A stretch of DNA of 64,000 nt. Origin: Acidobacteriaceae bacterium KBS 89. Its GTDB lineage: Bacteria; Acidobacteriota; Terriglobia; Terriglobales; Acidobacteriaceae. The DNA lies in the NCBI GenBank assembly GCA_000381605.1, contig KB906756.1, positions 372,001 to 436,000 on the forward strand. Reading direction: 5' to 3'. How positions within the stretch are numbered: position 1 is the stretch's first letter; each line of letters begins with the position of its first letter. The notes under the pieces were generated by a model. That model was not told the origin of the DNA. It did not search any database and was given only the letters and a program-made list of their open reading frames with translations. Made by a program: the position numbers and the translations under genes. Positions 26,359 to 36,137 of this stretch are shown here, one piece after another.

Positions 26359-27690
26359 ATGATCGATTTAGCGTTTGTACGGGCCAACCTGCCCCTTGTG
26401 GAAGAAAAACTGCGCAGCCGAGGCATAGACCCCGCATCCGCCCTTGGCAACTTTGCCGTCGTAGACCGCGAACGTCGCGAGGCCATTCAGCAGGTCGAGA
26501 CCCTGAAAGCTCAGCGAAACAAGCTGACCGAAGAGATCGCAAAGCTTCGCCGCGAAGGCGCCGACGCAACTGCTCAGACAGAGCAAACCCGCACACTCAA
26601 GACACAGCTCGAGTCACTCGAGGCAACCTCCGTCACTGCGGACGAGCGTCTGCGCGAGATCATGCAGACTCTCCCGAATTTGCCTCAGGACAGCGTTCCC
26701 GTTGGCAAGTCCGAGCATGACAACCGTGAGGAGAAAGTCTGGGGCGAGCTGCCAAAGTTCAGCTTCACCGCCAAGCCTCACTGGGAGCTCGGCGAAGCCC
26801 TCGGCATCCTCGACTTCAACCGCGCCGCCAAGATCTCCGGTGCCCGGTTCGTCGTCCACTTCGGCCAGGGAGCGCGCCTCGAACGCGCTCTCGCTAACTT
26901 TATGCTCGATCTCCACACTCGCGAACACGGCTACACCGAGGTCCTGCCTCCATCGCTCGTCAACTCGAAGTCTCTCTTCGGCACCGGGCAACTACCCACC
27001 AAGTTTGCCGAGGATCTCTTTCACTGCGACGACAAAGGCCCCTACGAGACCGGCGTCTATCAAGGTAATGACCACTGGCTTATCCCCACGGCGGAGGTCC
27101 CAGTTACTAATCTTTACCGCGACGAGATCCTCGAAGAAGCTCAGCTGCCCATATCCTACTGCGCCTACACGCCATGCTTCCGCGGCGAGGCTGGCTCCTA
27201 CGGCAAGGACGTCCGCGGGATGATCCGCCAGCACCAGTTCCAGAAGGTCGAGCTGGTGAAGTTCGCCAGGCCCGAAGACTCCCACGCAGAACACGAAGCC
27301 CTCACCCGCCACGCCGAGACGGTCCTCGAAAGACTCGGCCTGCCCTACCGTCGTATGCTCCTTTGCGCTGGCGACATGGGTTTCGCCTCTTCGAAGACCT
27401 ACGACCTGGAGGTCTGGCTCCCCGGCCAGGACCTCTATCGCGAGATCTCCTCCTGCTCGAACTTTGAGGCCTTCCAGGCCCGTCGCGCGAACATCCGCTA
27501 CCGTCCTGCCGGCGCGAAGAAGAGCGAATTTCTCCACACGCTCAACGGCAGCGGGCTCGCCATAGGTCGCACCTATCTCGCGATCCTCGAAAACTACCAG
27601 CAGGCCGACGGCACCATCAAAGTTCCAGACGTGCTGGTCCCCTACATGAACGGCGATACCGTTATCAGCAAGCAGCCGGGCAGGAGCTAA
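26359..27690 (+). CDS. serS: Seryl-tRNA synthetase
   Basis: The cytosolic enzyme charges tRNA-Ser. The 443-residue protein has the N-terminal coiled-coil arm (about 30-100, RREAIQQVETLKAQRNKLTEEI) that holds the tRNA long variable arm. The class II core follows: motif 2 YCAYTPCFRGEAGSYGKD and motif 3 TLNGSGLAIGRTYLAILENY. The serine-binding region includes PTAEVPVTN. A GTG just before the ATG is an alternative start. No T-box element is apparent upstream. Confidence 0.97.
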   Translation: MIDLAFVRANLPLVEEKLRSRGIDPASALGNFAVVDRERREAIQQVETLKAQRNKLTEEIAKLRREGADATAQTEQTRTLKTQLESLEATSVTADERLREIMQTLPNLPQDSVPVGKSEHDNREEKVWGELPKFSFTAKPHWELGEALGILDFNRAAKISGARFVVHFGQGARLERALANFMLDLHTREHGYTEVLPPSLVNSKSLFGTGQLPTKFAEDLFHCDDKGPYETGVYQGNDHWLIPTAEVPVTNLYRDEILEEAQLPISYCAYTPCFRGEAGSYGKDVRGMIRQHQFQKVELVKFARPEDSHAEHEALTRHAETVLERLGLPYRRMLLCAGDMGFASSKTYDLEVWLPGQDLYREISSCSNFEAFQARRANIRYRPAGAKKSEFLHTLNGSGLAIGRTYLAILENYQQADGTIKVPDVLVPYMNGDTVISKQPGRS

Positions 27691-27696
27691 AAAGTC

Positions 27697-28077
27697 ATGT
27701 TCAAACTAATTCGCAGCTACATCTTCTGGGCCTACGAGCGTGGCAGCTTCCACTACGACATCATGGTCACCGCAATTCTTGTCTTCATGTTTGTCTCGCC
27801 ACACTTCATTAACTACAACGACAAGCCGGTCGAGACCGTCGCCCTTCACGCCAGCGAAGTCCTCGTCAAAGAAGCTGGTACGGAAGGCACAAGTAGCCGC
27901 TTCATGTATCAGATTCGTGCTGACGACATGGGTGCGGCAACCACTGACGCCGAGCGCAGAGCCGCCATCCTGCGCGTGATCGAACCGATCTCCGGCGAGG
28001 TCGCACTAGACCGGTACGAACCCGTCCGCGACGCCCAGGGCAAGGTCGTCGCTTACAACGCCTGGGTCCTCCGCTAA
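27697..28077 (+). CDS. Conserved small membrane-anchored protein, 126 residues
   Basis: The gene starts 6 bases after serS. One hydrophobic segment (YDIMVTAILVFMFVSPHF, about residues 21-38) follows a short N-terminal helix with Arg and Trp. The remaining 85 residues look extracytoplasmic. The last part, GEVALDRYEPVRDAQGKVVAYNAWVLR, could be a small beta domain. I do not recognise a family. It is followed 45 bases later by a LolA-like gene, so the three genes may form an operon with serS. Confidence 0.7.
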   Translation: MFKLIRSYIFWAYERGSFHYDIMVTAILVFMFVSPHFINYNDKPVETVALHASEVLVKEAGTEGTSSRFMYQIRADDMGAATTDAERRAAILRVIEPISGEVALDRYEPVRDAQGKVVAYNAWVLR

Positions 28078-28122
28078 CGCTGGCCGGCAATCAGCATCCA
28101 ACCCTCGGGAGCAATTGATTTT

Positions 28123-28827
28123 ATGACCACCCTCCGTCGTATCGCTGCATCACTTCTTTCCTCGGCCCTCATTCTGGCGACAACGCCAGCCTCTTTACAT
28201 GCACAGCCAAAGCCTGGCCATCTGGACGAGGTCCTGCGACAGATGGACGCGGCAAGCCTCAAGTTTCAGTCTGCCGAGGCCAACTTCCGGTGGGACCTCT
28301 ACGAACGCGTCGTAAAGCAGACGACCACCCAGTCGGGCACTATCTACTTCAAAAAACAAGGAGCGACCACAGTGATGGGAGCGAGGGTTGAACAGCCCTC
28401 GGTCAGAATTATCGAGTTTCGGAACGGAGTTGTTCGCCTCTACGACCCTGGCGTCGATCACGTGACGATCGTTGACGCGACAAAAAACAAGGCCCAATTT
28501 GAAAGCTTCCTGACGGTGGGCTTCGGCGGCAGCGGGAAAGACCTGGCGAAGGCGTGGACGATCTCGGATCTGGGCGATGAGATGGTCGACGGGGTGCAGA
28601 CGGCCAAGCTGGACCTGGTCGCGAAAGACCCTGCCGTTCGCAGCAACTGCACGCACATGACGCTCTGGGTGGATCCTGTACGTGGGGTACAGCTGAAACA
28701 AAGCCTTTACCTGCCCTCGGAGGACTATCGGACCGCGGTCTACACCAACATTAAGTACAACCAGAAGGTCGACGAGAAGCAATATCAGATCAAGACCGAC
28801 AGCAAAACCACGGTCGACCAGCATTAG
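28123..28827 (+). CDS. LolA-like outer-membrane lipoprotein-sorting protein
   Basis: The 234-residue product has a signal peptide (MTTLRRIAASLLSSALILATTPASLHA). The beta-structure pattern is that of the LolA/LolB half-barrel: ASLKFQSAEANFRWDLYER, GTIYFKKQGATTVMG, RIIEFRNGVVRLYDPG, and LTLWVDP-type strands near the end (HMTLWVDPVRGVQLKQSL). Proteins of this type bind acyl chains in the periplasm. Whether it is the true LolA chaperone is uncertain. Its stop codon overlaps the stop of the convergent glycosyltransferase gene in the sequence TTAG. Confidence 0.75.
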   Translation: MTTLRRIAASLLSSALILATTPASLHAQPKPGHLDEVLRQMDAASLKFQSAEANFRWDLYERVVKQTTTQSGTIYFKKQGATTVMGARVEQPSVRIIEFRNGVVRLYDPGVDHVTIVDATKNKAQFESFLTVGFGGSGKDLAKAWTISDLGDEMVDGVQTAKLDLVAKDPAVRSNCTHMTLWVDPVRGVQLKQSLYLPSEDYRTAVYTNIKYNQKVDEKQYQIKTDSKTTVDQH

Positions 28828-30227
28828 CGTTCGGTCTGAGGGACCACCGGCGTTGCGGCAAAGAGAACAGTGGCCCACACGATCAGCAAGGGAAAGAACT
28901 CCAGCGTGTAGCGCGGCTCCGAGTTATCGAGGGTCAGCAACAGCAGGCAGCGCAGAACGACAAAGCCCAGCATCGCCCCTGCCAGCGCCAGATGCTGCCC
29001 CCAGCCGCTTCGCCGCCAACGCCACAGACCAATGCAGCCTAAAGCAAAGTAGCCGAAGTTAAGCGCGGCCAGTCCCGACGCAATTAGCGTCGTTCGCGGG
29101 TGTCCGCCCTTCCACCATTCCAGTGGCACCTCCAGCATCTCGGCGCGGGGACGAAAGATCATGTTCAGCAATCGGGCGACAGGCAGAGCGATGTAGTAGC
29201 GAAGGGGGTCGTCGTGGATGCGCTCCTCCGCGAGCGCCTCAAAACGCGCGTCGATCGCCCGGGTCCCGTTCTCGTTCCGGTTATAGTCGTACAGAATCGC
29301 CTGCGTCCGCGCGTACTGGTCATCGGAATCGAAGGCGCGCGCTGGCAGGTCGCCGATATCGACCGAAGCGCTGTCGTAGTTCCAGTACACCTCCTCGGTC
29401 GAGGCGAAGTCGATCGCCCAGGTACGGTACCAGCGCTGGAAGCCCACCGGGACCATCTCGCCCGGATCGGTCGCAGAACGCGGCGCAAGCGGTTGAACGA
29501 CGTGAAAGGTGTGCCAGTTCCGCATCGCCCACGGAGCCAGCGGAAGAACCACACAAAACGCGGCGGCCGCGACCGGAAGAATCGTCTTCAGCGCAGGCCG
29601 TCCCGCGCCGTCTTTGCGCCAGGCCATCCACAGCATCGCCGGGACCACCGAAGTAGCGAGCAGCCCCTGCTCCGGCCGTATCAGAACCGAGTAGGCCATG
29701 GCGAAACCCATCACCCAAAGCCAACGGTTGTACCCCAGCCCCGCGCCTCGCCAGCGTTCGAGACCATAGAACGCAAGTGAGATGCAAAAGAGCGTGAGCA
29801 CCTCGGTCAAAGGCGCGGCGGTGTAGGTCGCCATAAACGGGCACAGGGTGGAGAGCCAGAGCGCCGCCAACCCTGCCCTCGACCCGAACAATCGCCTCGC
29901 CAACGCGGCGATCAGAAGACACGTGACCAGGTCGACGACGCACTGCACATACATGACGGCATCGTAGTTTTCAACGCCGAAGAGTTGAAAACAAGCCATC
30001 AGGAAGAGCGGATAACCGGGCAGGCGAATCAGGGTGGGAACGGGGACACGCGGGGCCTGGGTGAAGCTGTAGACACCGTGCTGCATCCAGTTGCGAGCAA
30101 TGTTTCCATAGAGCAGCGTGTCGCCGTCGATGCGCGCCGCGTGGGTCACAAACCACAGACGCAGCGCAAGGCCCGCCGCAAGTGCAAGCGCAGCGTAGAG
30201 GCCTGTCTTCAACTGTCGTCCCATCAT
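28824..30227 (-). CDS. GT-C fold membrane glycosyltransferase (ArnT/GT39-like)
   Basis: The 467-residue protein has about ten hydrophobic helices. Its first periplasmic loop holds the acidic motif ARIDGDTLLYGNIARNW and RLPGYPLFLM, typical of GT-C enzymes that use lipid-linked sugars. The large soluble loop between residues 240 and 350 (FDSDDQYARTQAILYDYN) precedes the last helices. It should transfer a sugar to a lipid or protein on the outer face of the inner membrane; donor and acceptor are unknown. It is transcribed alone between two plus-strand genes. Confidence 0.82.
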   Translation of the reverse strand: MMGRQLKTGLYAALALAAGLALRLWFVTHAARIDGDTLLYGNIARNWMQHGVYSFTQAPRVPVPTLIRLPGYPLFLMACFQLFGVENYDAVMYVQCVVDLVTCLLIAALARRLFGSRAGLAALWLSTLCPFMATYTAAPLTEVLTLFCISLAFYGLERWRGAGLGYNRWLWVMGFAMAYSVLIRPEQGLLATSVVPAMLWMAWRKDGAGRPALKTILPVAAAAFCVVLPLAPWAMRNWHTFHVVQPLAPRSATDPGEMVPVGFQRWYRTWAIDFASTEEVYWNYDSASVDIGDLPARAFDSDDQYARTQAILYDYNRNENGTRAIDARFEALAEERIHDDPLRYYIALPVARLLNMIFRPRAEMLEVPLEWWKGGHPRTTLIASGLAALNFGYFALGCIGLWRWRRSGWGQHLALAGAMLGFVVLRCLLLLTLDNSEPRYTLEFFPLLIVWATVLFAATPVVPQTER

Positions 30228-30339
30228 GTCTTTGCATCATACTGTGCAGTTGGAAGTCCTTTGGAGGCGCGTTGACTAGGACCACTGGGCTGCATACGAT
30301 GGGACGTAATCGCATGCGCCGAGCCACCCGTATTTCTCG

Positions 30340-33300
30340 ATGAACAAACAAGTCTTCTACGATCCCCAACGTAAGCGTTGGAAGCGGTTGCGCCGCATCT
30401 TCGACCTGCTTGCCCTGCTCGGACTTGTGCTGGGCAGCGTCTTCGTGGTCGGCCTCCTGCGTATGAAGCCTCTGCCGGAGTTGTTTCTCCAGGCGCAGAA
30501 GCGCAACTATAGAGCACTTGCAAATCCATCGAATGCCAAGCTCCGCCGCTCGGCGCATCGCAAAACGGACGTAAAGCCGGGCGACGTTCCCTTAAACTCG
30601 GGTGAAGGCCTGCGCGCGGCCTATTACGTCGAAGATGATCCGGCGAGCTATTCCTCCCTTAAGCAGCACATCAGCCAGATCGACCTGCTCTTTCCGGAGT
30701 GGCTGCACGTTATCACGCCGGACGGCAAACTGAAGGCCTACGCTCCCGACAACAGTCCATACGCAGTCGTCGATCGCGGCACGGTCCATCAGGTCGATCG
30801 CGAGGCCAAGGTGGCACGCACTGTCGCGGCCAGCCACGTCAACCTCGATATCTTTCCGCTGGTCAACAACTACGACGCCAGAAAGGGCATATGGACATCC
30901 CAGATCGGCGCCTTTCTTTCCAATGAAGGCGCACGGGCCGACTTCATCCAGCAGGTCAATACCTTTCTAGCCGCCAACCCGACCTATCGGGGACTCAGTA
31001 TCGACTTCGAAGAGATCCCAACCGCCGCACAACCCGGCTTCAAGACATTGATCGCCGCACTCTACGACGATCTGCACCCCCGAAATCTGCACCTTTACGT
31101 GAATGCTCCAGTCGGAGACGACGACTGGGACCTGAAGTTCATCGCCGACCACTCCGACGGCCTGTTGTTGATGAACTATGACGAGCATCAAGACGGAAGC
31201 GAGCCCGGACCGATTGCTTCGCAGGACTGGTTTCTCGACAATCTCAAGACCGTCCTAAAGACCGTGCCCAAGGAGAAGGTGATCTGCTCACTGGGCAGCT
31301 ACGGCTACGACTGGAAACTGTCGTTGCCGCCAGAGACTCCGGGCAAGCATAAGACGAAGACAAAGCCCGCACCCCAAAAAGTATTGTCGGCCATCAACGT
31401 CTCGACGCAGGAGGCGTGGCAGGCGGCAGCGGACTCCGAATCTCAGATCGACCTCGACGATGACTCGTTGAACGTGCACTTCGCCTACGATGACGTCGAC
31501 GCTCACGTCCGCCATCAGGTCTGGTTCCTCGATGCCGTCACCATCCAGAACCAGATGCGCGGAGCGCGGACGCTCGGCATCCAAACGTATGCGCTCTGGC
31601 GGCTGGGTCAAGAAGACAACTCGATGTGGAAGATCTGGGACCACCCCATGACATCGGACCCAGTGAAGGAATTGGCGCAAGTCGAGCCCGGCTATGACGT
31701 GGATACGGAGGGCGAGGGCGACATTCTCCGCGTCACGCGCAAACCGCAGAGCGGCAGACGCATCGTCACCATGGACGATGATGACTCGGTGCCCGTCGAC
31801 TATCGGATGATTACGCAGGAGTCGATGGACTCCTATCCGCTGTCCTACACCGTAGAACAGTACGGCTACCATCCGAAGAAAGTGGCGCTGAGCTTCGACG
31901 ACGGGCCCGATCCTGACTGGACGCCGAAGATCCTTGACATTCTGAAGAAATACAACGTCAAAGGCACCTTCTTCATGATCGGCGAAGTTGCCGAAGACTA
32001 CATCGGGATCATGCGACGGGTCTTTCGCGAAGGCCATGAGATCGGCAATCACACCTGGACCCATCCGGACATCAGCGAAATTTCAACGCGACAGGTCGAT
32101 CTCGAATTGAATTTGACGGAGCGTTTGTTCGCCTCCGCACTCGGAGTGCAACCGCTCTACTTCCGTCCGCCATACTCCATCGATCAAGAGCCCGACACCA
32201 ACGACCAGGCCGCTCCAGTCGAACGCATCCAGGGTCTCGGGTACGTCATTGTCGGCAACAAGATCGATACGAACGACTGGGACGAGCATCCGCGCAAGAC
32301 CCCCTCCGAGATCACCGAAAGCGTCTTTCAGCAGATAACGGCTATGGAGACCAAGCCATGGAACCGAGGCTCAGTCATCCTCCTGCATGACGGAGGGGGC
32401 GACCGCTCCGCCACGATTGCAGCGCTGCCGGTACTGATCGAAGCCCTGCGAGCGCGCGGCTATGAGATCGTTCCGGTATCTGAGCTCGTGGGCAAAACTC
32501 GCGCCGAGGTCATGCCGGCATTGACGCCGCGCCAACGCTGGCAGGCACGGGCAGACTCCATCACCTTTTTCTTTTACAGTTTCTTCCACTACTTCGTTAT
32601 CGGTGTGTTCTTCGTCGGCGACGTTCTCATGAGTGGGCGGCTGATCATCATCGGCATCTTCGCCATCATCGATCGGTTCCGCAAGAGAAAGAACTACGCG
32701 ACGCCCGACTATCAGCCTAGAGTCGCGGTACTTATCCCCGCATACAACGAAGAAAAAGTCATCGTCCGCACGATCCGTTCCGTGATGATGTCGAACTACA
32801 AAAACATCCGCATCATCGTCATCGACGACGGCTCGACGGACAAAACGTACGATGTCGCGCGTGAAGCCTACCCGGCAGACATAGCCGCGGGCCGCCTGAC
32901 CGTACTGACCAAGCCGAACGGGGGCAAGGCCGACGCGCTGAACTACGCCCTCGACCGTATCGACGAGGAGTTGTATGTCGGGATAGACGCCGACGGAGTC
33001 ATTGCGCATGATGCGATCACGAATCTCGTGCCGCACTTTGCCAATCCGAAGATCGGCGCCGTAGCCGGCAACGCCAAGGTCGGGAACCGCGTCAACCTCT
33101 GGACCCGCTGGCAGGCGCTCGAATACATTACGAGCCAGAACTTCGAGCGGCGCGCCCTCGACCTCTTCGACGTTGTCATGGTAGTCCCCGGTGCGATCGG
33201 CGCATGGCGAACCGCTCCGGTCAAGACCGGCGGCGGCTATCACTCGAACACCGTCGCCGAGGACGCCGATCTGACGATGAATCTTCTCGAGCAGGGCTAC

Positions 33301-33870
33301 AGCGTCATCTACGAAGACCAGGCGCTGGCCTTCACCGAGGCGCCTGTCAACGCCGATGGCCTCATCCGCCAGCGCTTCCGCTGGTCCTTCGGAATCCTCC
33401 AGGCCATCTACAAGCACAAGGGCGCGATCAGCAGGCATCGCGCCATGGGTCTCTTTGCCCTGCCCAATATCCTGATCTTCCAGATCCTCTTGCCCCTGGT
33501 CTCGCCGCTCATCGACGTGATGTTTGTCGGCGGCGTTATCCACTACCTCATCGACAAGCACTTCCATCCTGAGACCGCATCGTCAGACAGTTTCTACAAG
33601 CTGCTAACCTTCTTTGTCGCATTCCTCGCAATTGACTTTGCTGCCTCCGCCCTGGCGTTCGCGCTCGAACGCAAACATCCGGCAAGCAAGGGTGACGGAT
33701 GGCTACTCTTCCACATCTGGATCCAGCGTTTCACCTACCGCCAACTCTTCTCGGTCGTCCTCTTCAAGACGGTCAAGCGCGCCATCGACGGCAAGCCCTT
33801 CAATTGGGACAAGCTGGAGCGCACCGCGACGATGTCGAAAGCGACGGAAAAGCTGACCGTAGGCGATTAG
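30340..33870 (+). CDS. Three-module glycan enzyme: GH18-like, polysaccharide deacetylase, GT2 synthase
   Basis: A 1176-residue membrane protein with one N-terminal helix (about 20-42). Module 1 (about 85-450) is GH18-like, with YRGLSIDFEEIP (216-227) matching the chitinase DxxDxDxE loop and LLLMNYDEH. Module 2 (about 505-720) is a CE4 deacetylase: LSFDDGPDPDW (from 515), GHEIGNHTWTHP, LYFRPPYS and ILLHDGGGD. Module 3 (about 790-1100) is a processive GT2: VAVLIPAYNEE (from 795), VIDDGSTDKT, DAD near 882, EDADLT near 973 and QRFRW near 1012. Membrane helices flank it at about 745-780 and after 1040. The GT2 is closest to PgaC or chitin-synthase types, so the protein may make, deacetylate and trim a poly-GlcNAc-like polymer. 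Confidence 0.9.
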   Translation: MNKQVFYDPQRKRWKRLRRIFDLLALLGLVLGSVFVVGLLRMKPLPELFLQAQKRNYRALANPSNAKLRRSAHRKTDVKPGDVPLNSGEGLRAAYYVEDDPASYSSLKQHISQIDLLFPEWLHVITPDGKLKAYAPDNSPYAVVDRGTVHQVDREAKVARTVAASHVNLDIFPLVNNYDARKGIWTSQIGAFLSNEGARADFIQQVNTFLAANPTYRGLSIDFEEIPTAAQPGFKTLIAALYDDLHPRNLHLYVNAPVGDDDWDLKFIADHSDGLLLMNYDEHQDGSEPGPIASQDWFLDNLKTVLKTVPKEKVICSLGSYGYDWKLSLPPETPGKHKTKTKPAPQKVLSAINVSTQEAWQAAADSESQIDLDDDSLNVHFAYDDVDAHVRHQVWFLDAVTIQNQMRGARTLGIQTYALWRLGQEDNSMWKIWDHPMTSDPVKELAQVEPGYDVDTEGEGDILRVTRKPQSGRRIVTMDDDDSVPVDYRMITQESMDSYPLSYTVEQYGYHPKKVALSFDDGPDPDWTPKILDILKKYNVKGTFFMIGEVAEDYIGIMRRVFREGHEIGNHTWTHPDISEISTRQVDLELNLTERLFASALGVQPLYFRPPYSIDQEPDTNDQAAPVERIQGLGYVIVGNKIDTNDWDEHPRKTPSEITESVFQQITAMETKPWNRGSVILLHDGGGDRSATIAALPVLIEALRARGYEIVPVSELVGKTRAEVMPALTPRQRWQARADSITFFFYSFFHYFVIGVFFVGDVLMSGRLIIIGIFAIIDRFRKRKNYATPDYQPRVAVLIPAYNEEKVIVRTIRSVMMSNYKNIRIIVIDDGSTDKTYDVAREAYPADIAAGRLTVLTKPNGGKADALNYALDRIDEELYVGIDADGVIAHDAITNLVPHFANPKIGAVAGNAKVGNRVNLWTRWQALEYITSQNFERRALDLFDVVMVVPGAIGAWRTAPVKTGGGYHSNTVAEDADLTMNLLEQGYSVIYEDQALAFTEAPVNADGLIRQRFRWSFGILQAIYKHKGAISRHRAMGLFALPNILIFQILLPLVSPLIDVMFVGGVIHYLIDKHFHPETASSDSFYKLLTFFVAFLAIDFAASALAFALERKHPASKGDGWLLFHIWIQRFTYRQLFSVVLFKTVKRAIDGKPFNWDKLERTATMSKATEKLTVGD

Positions 33871-33954
33871 CTTCCCTTCTACGCAATCGAACACCCGTTC
33901 GGAAGCATCCAATAGACCGCGAAGGGGCTCTGTCAGCTTGAGTCAGGAAGTCAA

Positions 33955-34380
33955 ATGCACGAGAACAGAATGAATTCAGTCAAGATCGTTGAGGACTTTT
34001 GGGCAGCGGTCTGGAAGTCCAGAAACCCGGACGCCATCGCAGATTTCGTTGTTGAAGACGCGATCATCACGACCGGAGGCATTGAGATAAAGGGAAGAGA
34101 CAAGTTCATCGCCTGGGCCAGGGATTTTTTATCGAAGGTCAATGACTTCGGCTTTGAGGTTCTTGAGACCTTCCAAAATGAAGACGGCAGCCGCGTGGCA
34201 TCACTCTGGCGCGTCACAGGCAGGAACAACGGCATAATGGGAACGGTCCCCGACCAACAGCCAATCAGCTTGACCGGGACTGCGATCTGGAGCGTTCGCG
34301 AAGACGGAAAGTTGCTACACAACCGTGTCGAACGTGCGGCTTGGGAGACATTCCAGAACCTCACCAGCAAAAAGCTCTAA
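33955..34380 (+). CDS. SnoaL/NTF2-like small protein
   Basis: The 141-residue protein has the NTF2 fold pattern: an N-terminal helix IVEDFWAAVWKSRNPDAIADFVVEDAIIT, then GRDKFIAWARDFLSKVNDFGFEV and strands ending LTGTAIWSVREDGKLLHNRVERA. Family members are cyclases, isomerases or ligand binders; no catalytic Asp/His pair is certain here. An AGGAAG site precedes the ATG by 6 bases. A second ATG five codons in is possible. It stands alone between the glycan enzyme and the P5C dehydrogenase. Confidence 0.8.
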   Translation: MHENRMNSVKIVEDFWAAVWKSRNPDAIADFVVEDAIITTGGIEIKGRDKFIAWARDFLSKVNDFGFEVLETFQNEDGSRVASLWRVTGRNNGIMGTVPDQQPISLTGTAIWSVREDGKLLHNRVERAAWETFQNLTSKKL

Positions 34381-34449
34381 TACCGGAATAAGAAATTACC
34401 TATCTCAAGGGCGACGACAGACCTCTGCTCGCGCTAGAATCGACGCGTT

Positions 34450-36090
34450 ATGGCTACTGTAAATCTCACTCACTCCGTTCCGTCTTCATTGCCCCTAACT
34501 CCTTTCGTCAACGAGCCGTTCGTCGACTTCGCCCAGCCCGAAAACAAGCGCCGGATGCAGGCCGCTATCGCAGACGTCCAGAGCAAGCTCGGCCGCGAGT
34601 ACGACATGATCATCGGCGGCAAGCGGCTAAAGACCACCGGCAAGATCTTCTCCATGAACCCAGCACATCCTGCGGAGGTGATCGGCGTTCACCAGCGCGC
34701 AGGCACAGAGCACGTCGAACCGGCGATGCAGGCTGCCCAGGCGGCTTTCACGACCTGGAGCCGCACTCCTGTCGCCGACCGTGCGGATCTCTTGTTCCGC
34801 GCCGCTGCACTAATTCGCGAACGCAGCTTCGAGTTCTGCGCATGGCTGACGCTCGAGGTCGGCAAAAACTGGGGCGAGGCCGACGCCGACGTAGGCGAGA
34901 CCATCGACTTTCTGGAGTTCTACGGCCGCGAAGCGCTTCGCCTGCACGGAACCACTACACCTATCCAGCTTCCTGGCGAACGCAACCAGCTGCGTTACGT
35001 CCCGCTCGGCGTTGGCGCCGTAATTCCACCGTGGAATTTCCCCTTCGCGATCATGGCCGGAATGACCGCGGCCTCGATCGTCTGCGGCAACACCGTCATC
35101 CTGAAGCCATCGGTCGACGCCCCGACGATTGCTGCGAAGTTTATGGAGCTGCTCGAAGAGGTTGGCCTTCCGGACGGCGTAGTCAACCTGTGTCCGGGCG
35201 AAGGCCCTGACTTTGGAAGCGCCGTCGTCGCCCATCCGCAGACCCGCTTCATCGCATTTACCGGTTCGAAGGCCGTTGGACTCGATATCCATGAGCGCGC
35301 CGCCAAAACCCAGCCCGGTCAAATCTTCATCAAGCGCACCATCCTCGAGATGGGCGGCAAAGACTCGATCATTGTCGAGGCCGACGCCGATCTGGACGCC
35401 GCACTCGACGGTGTCGTTGCGAGCGCATTTGGCTTCAACGGACAAAAGTGCTCGGCTTGCTCGCGTGCAATCGTCTCGGCCGACATCTACGACGTCTTCT
35501 GCGACCGGCTCCAGGAACGTGTTTCCAAGATCAAGACCGGCGATCCCGCGGAGAATGTCTACACCGGCCCGGTGATCAGCGAGAAGTCTTATCGCAAAGT
35601 ACTCGACTACCTCGACATCGGCAAAAAAGAGGGCACCGTGCTCAACGGCGGCCACGCAATCGAAACACCGGAGGGCGGCTACTATATCGCGCCAACTGTG
35701 ATCGCCGATGTTGCGCCGACAGCACGCATCGCGCTCGAAGAGATCTTCGGGCCGGTTCTCGCCGTCATCAAATCCCACAGCTTCGACGATGCGCTCTCCA
35801 TCGCAAACAACACCGAGTACGGGCTGACGGGGGCGATCTATACCGGCTCCCGCGAGAAGCTGGATCGCGCGCGCGAGGAGTTCAACGTAGGCAACCTGTA
35901 CTTCAATCGCAAGTGCACCGGGGCCATGGTAGGAGCGCATCCCTTCGGCGGTTTCAATATGAGCGGAACCGACTCCAAGGCCGGCGGCCCCGACTATCTG
36001 TTGCTCTTCACCCAGGCCAAGAGCGTAGCCGAGAAGCTCGGACACGCCAGCCCCGCAGCAGAAAAACAAGCCGAACAAATGGGCATGTAA
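34450..36090 (+). CDS. pruA: L-glutamate gamma-semialdehyde (P5C) dehydrogenase
   Basis: The enzyme oxidises glutamate-semialdehyde to glutamate with NAD in proline catabolism. The 546-residue length and the N-terminal extension before the aldehyde dehydrogenase core fit the RocA/PruA group. Core marks are VIPPWNFPFAIMAGMTAAS, the LEMGGKDS catalytic Glu and FGFNGQKCSACSR with the nucleophilic Cys, then EEIFGPVLAV and the terminal FGGFNMSGTDSKAGGPDY. No proline dehydrogenase gene is in this window. A strong hairpin terminator follows at 36091-36126. Confidence 0.93.
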   Translation: MATVNLTHSVPSSLPLTPFVNEPFVDFAQPENKRRMQAAIADVQSKLGREYDMIIGGKRLKTTGKIFSMNPAHPAEVIGVHQRAGTEHVEPAMQAAQAAFTTWSRTPVADRADLLFRAAALIRERSFEFCAWLTLEVGKNWGEADADVGETIDFLEFYGREALRLHGTTTPIQLPGERNQLRYVPLGVGAVIPPWNFPFAIMAGMTAASIVCGNTVILKPSVDAPTIAAKFMELLEEVGLPDGVVNLCPGEGPDFGSAVVAHPQTRFIAFTGSKAVGLDIHERAAKTQPGQIFIKRTILEMGGKDSIIVEADADLDAALDGVVASAFGFNGQKCSACSRAIVSADIYDVFCDRLQERVSKIKTGDPAENVYTGPVISEKSYRKVLDYLDIGKKEGTVLNGGHAIETPEGGYYIAPTVIADVAPTARIALEEIFGPVLAVIKSHSFDDALSIANNTEYGLTGAIYTGSREKLDRAREEFNVGNLYFNRKCTGAMVGAHPFGGFNMSGTDSKAGGPDYLLLFTQAKSVAEKLGHASPAAEKQAEQMGM

Positions 36091-36126
36091 AGAACGAAGG
36101 GCGTCCACAGGGACGCCCTTCGTTCT
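36091..36126. terminator. Hairpin terminator between convergent genes
   Basis: AGAACGAAGGGCGTCC (36091-36106) pairs perfectly with GGACGCCCTTCGTTCT (36111-36126) over a 4-base loop. It begins at the pruA stop and lies before the end of the convergent LuxR gene. Confidence 0.8.
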
Positions 36127-36137
36127 AGAAACCCGGC

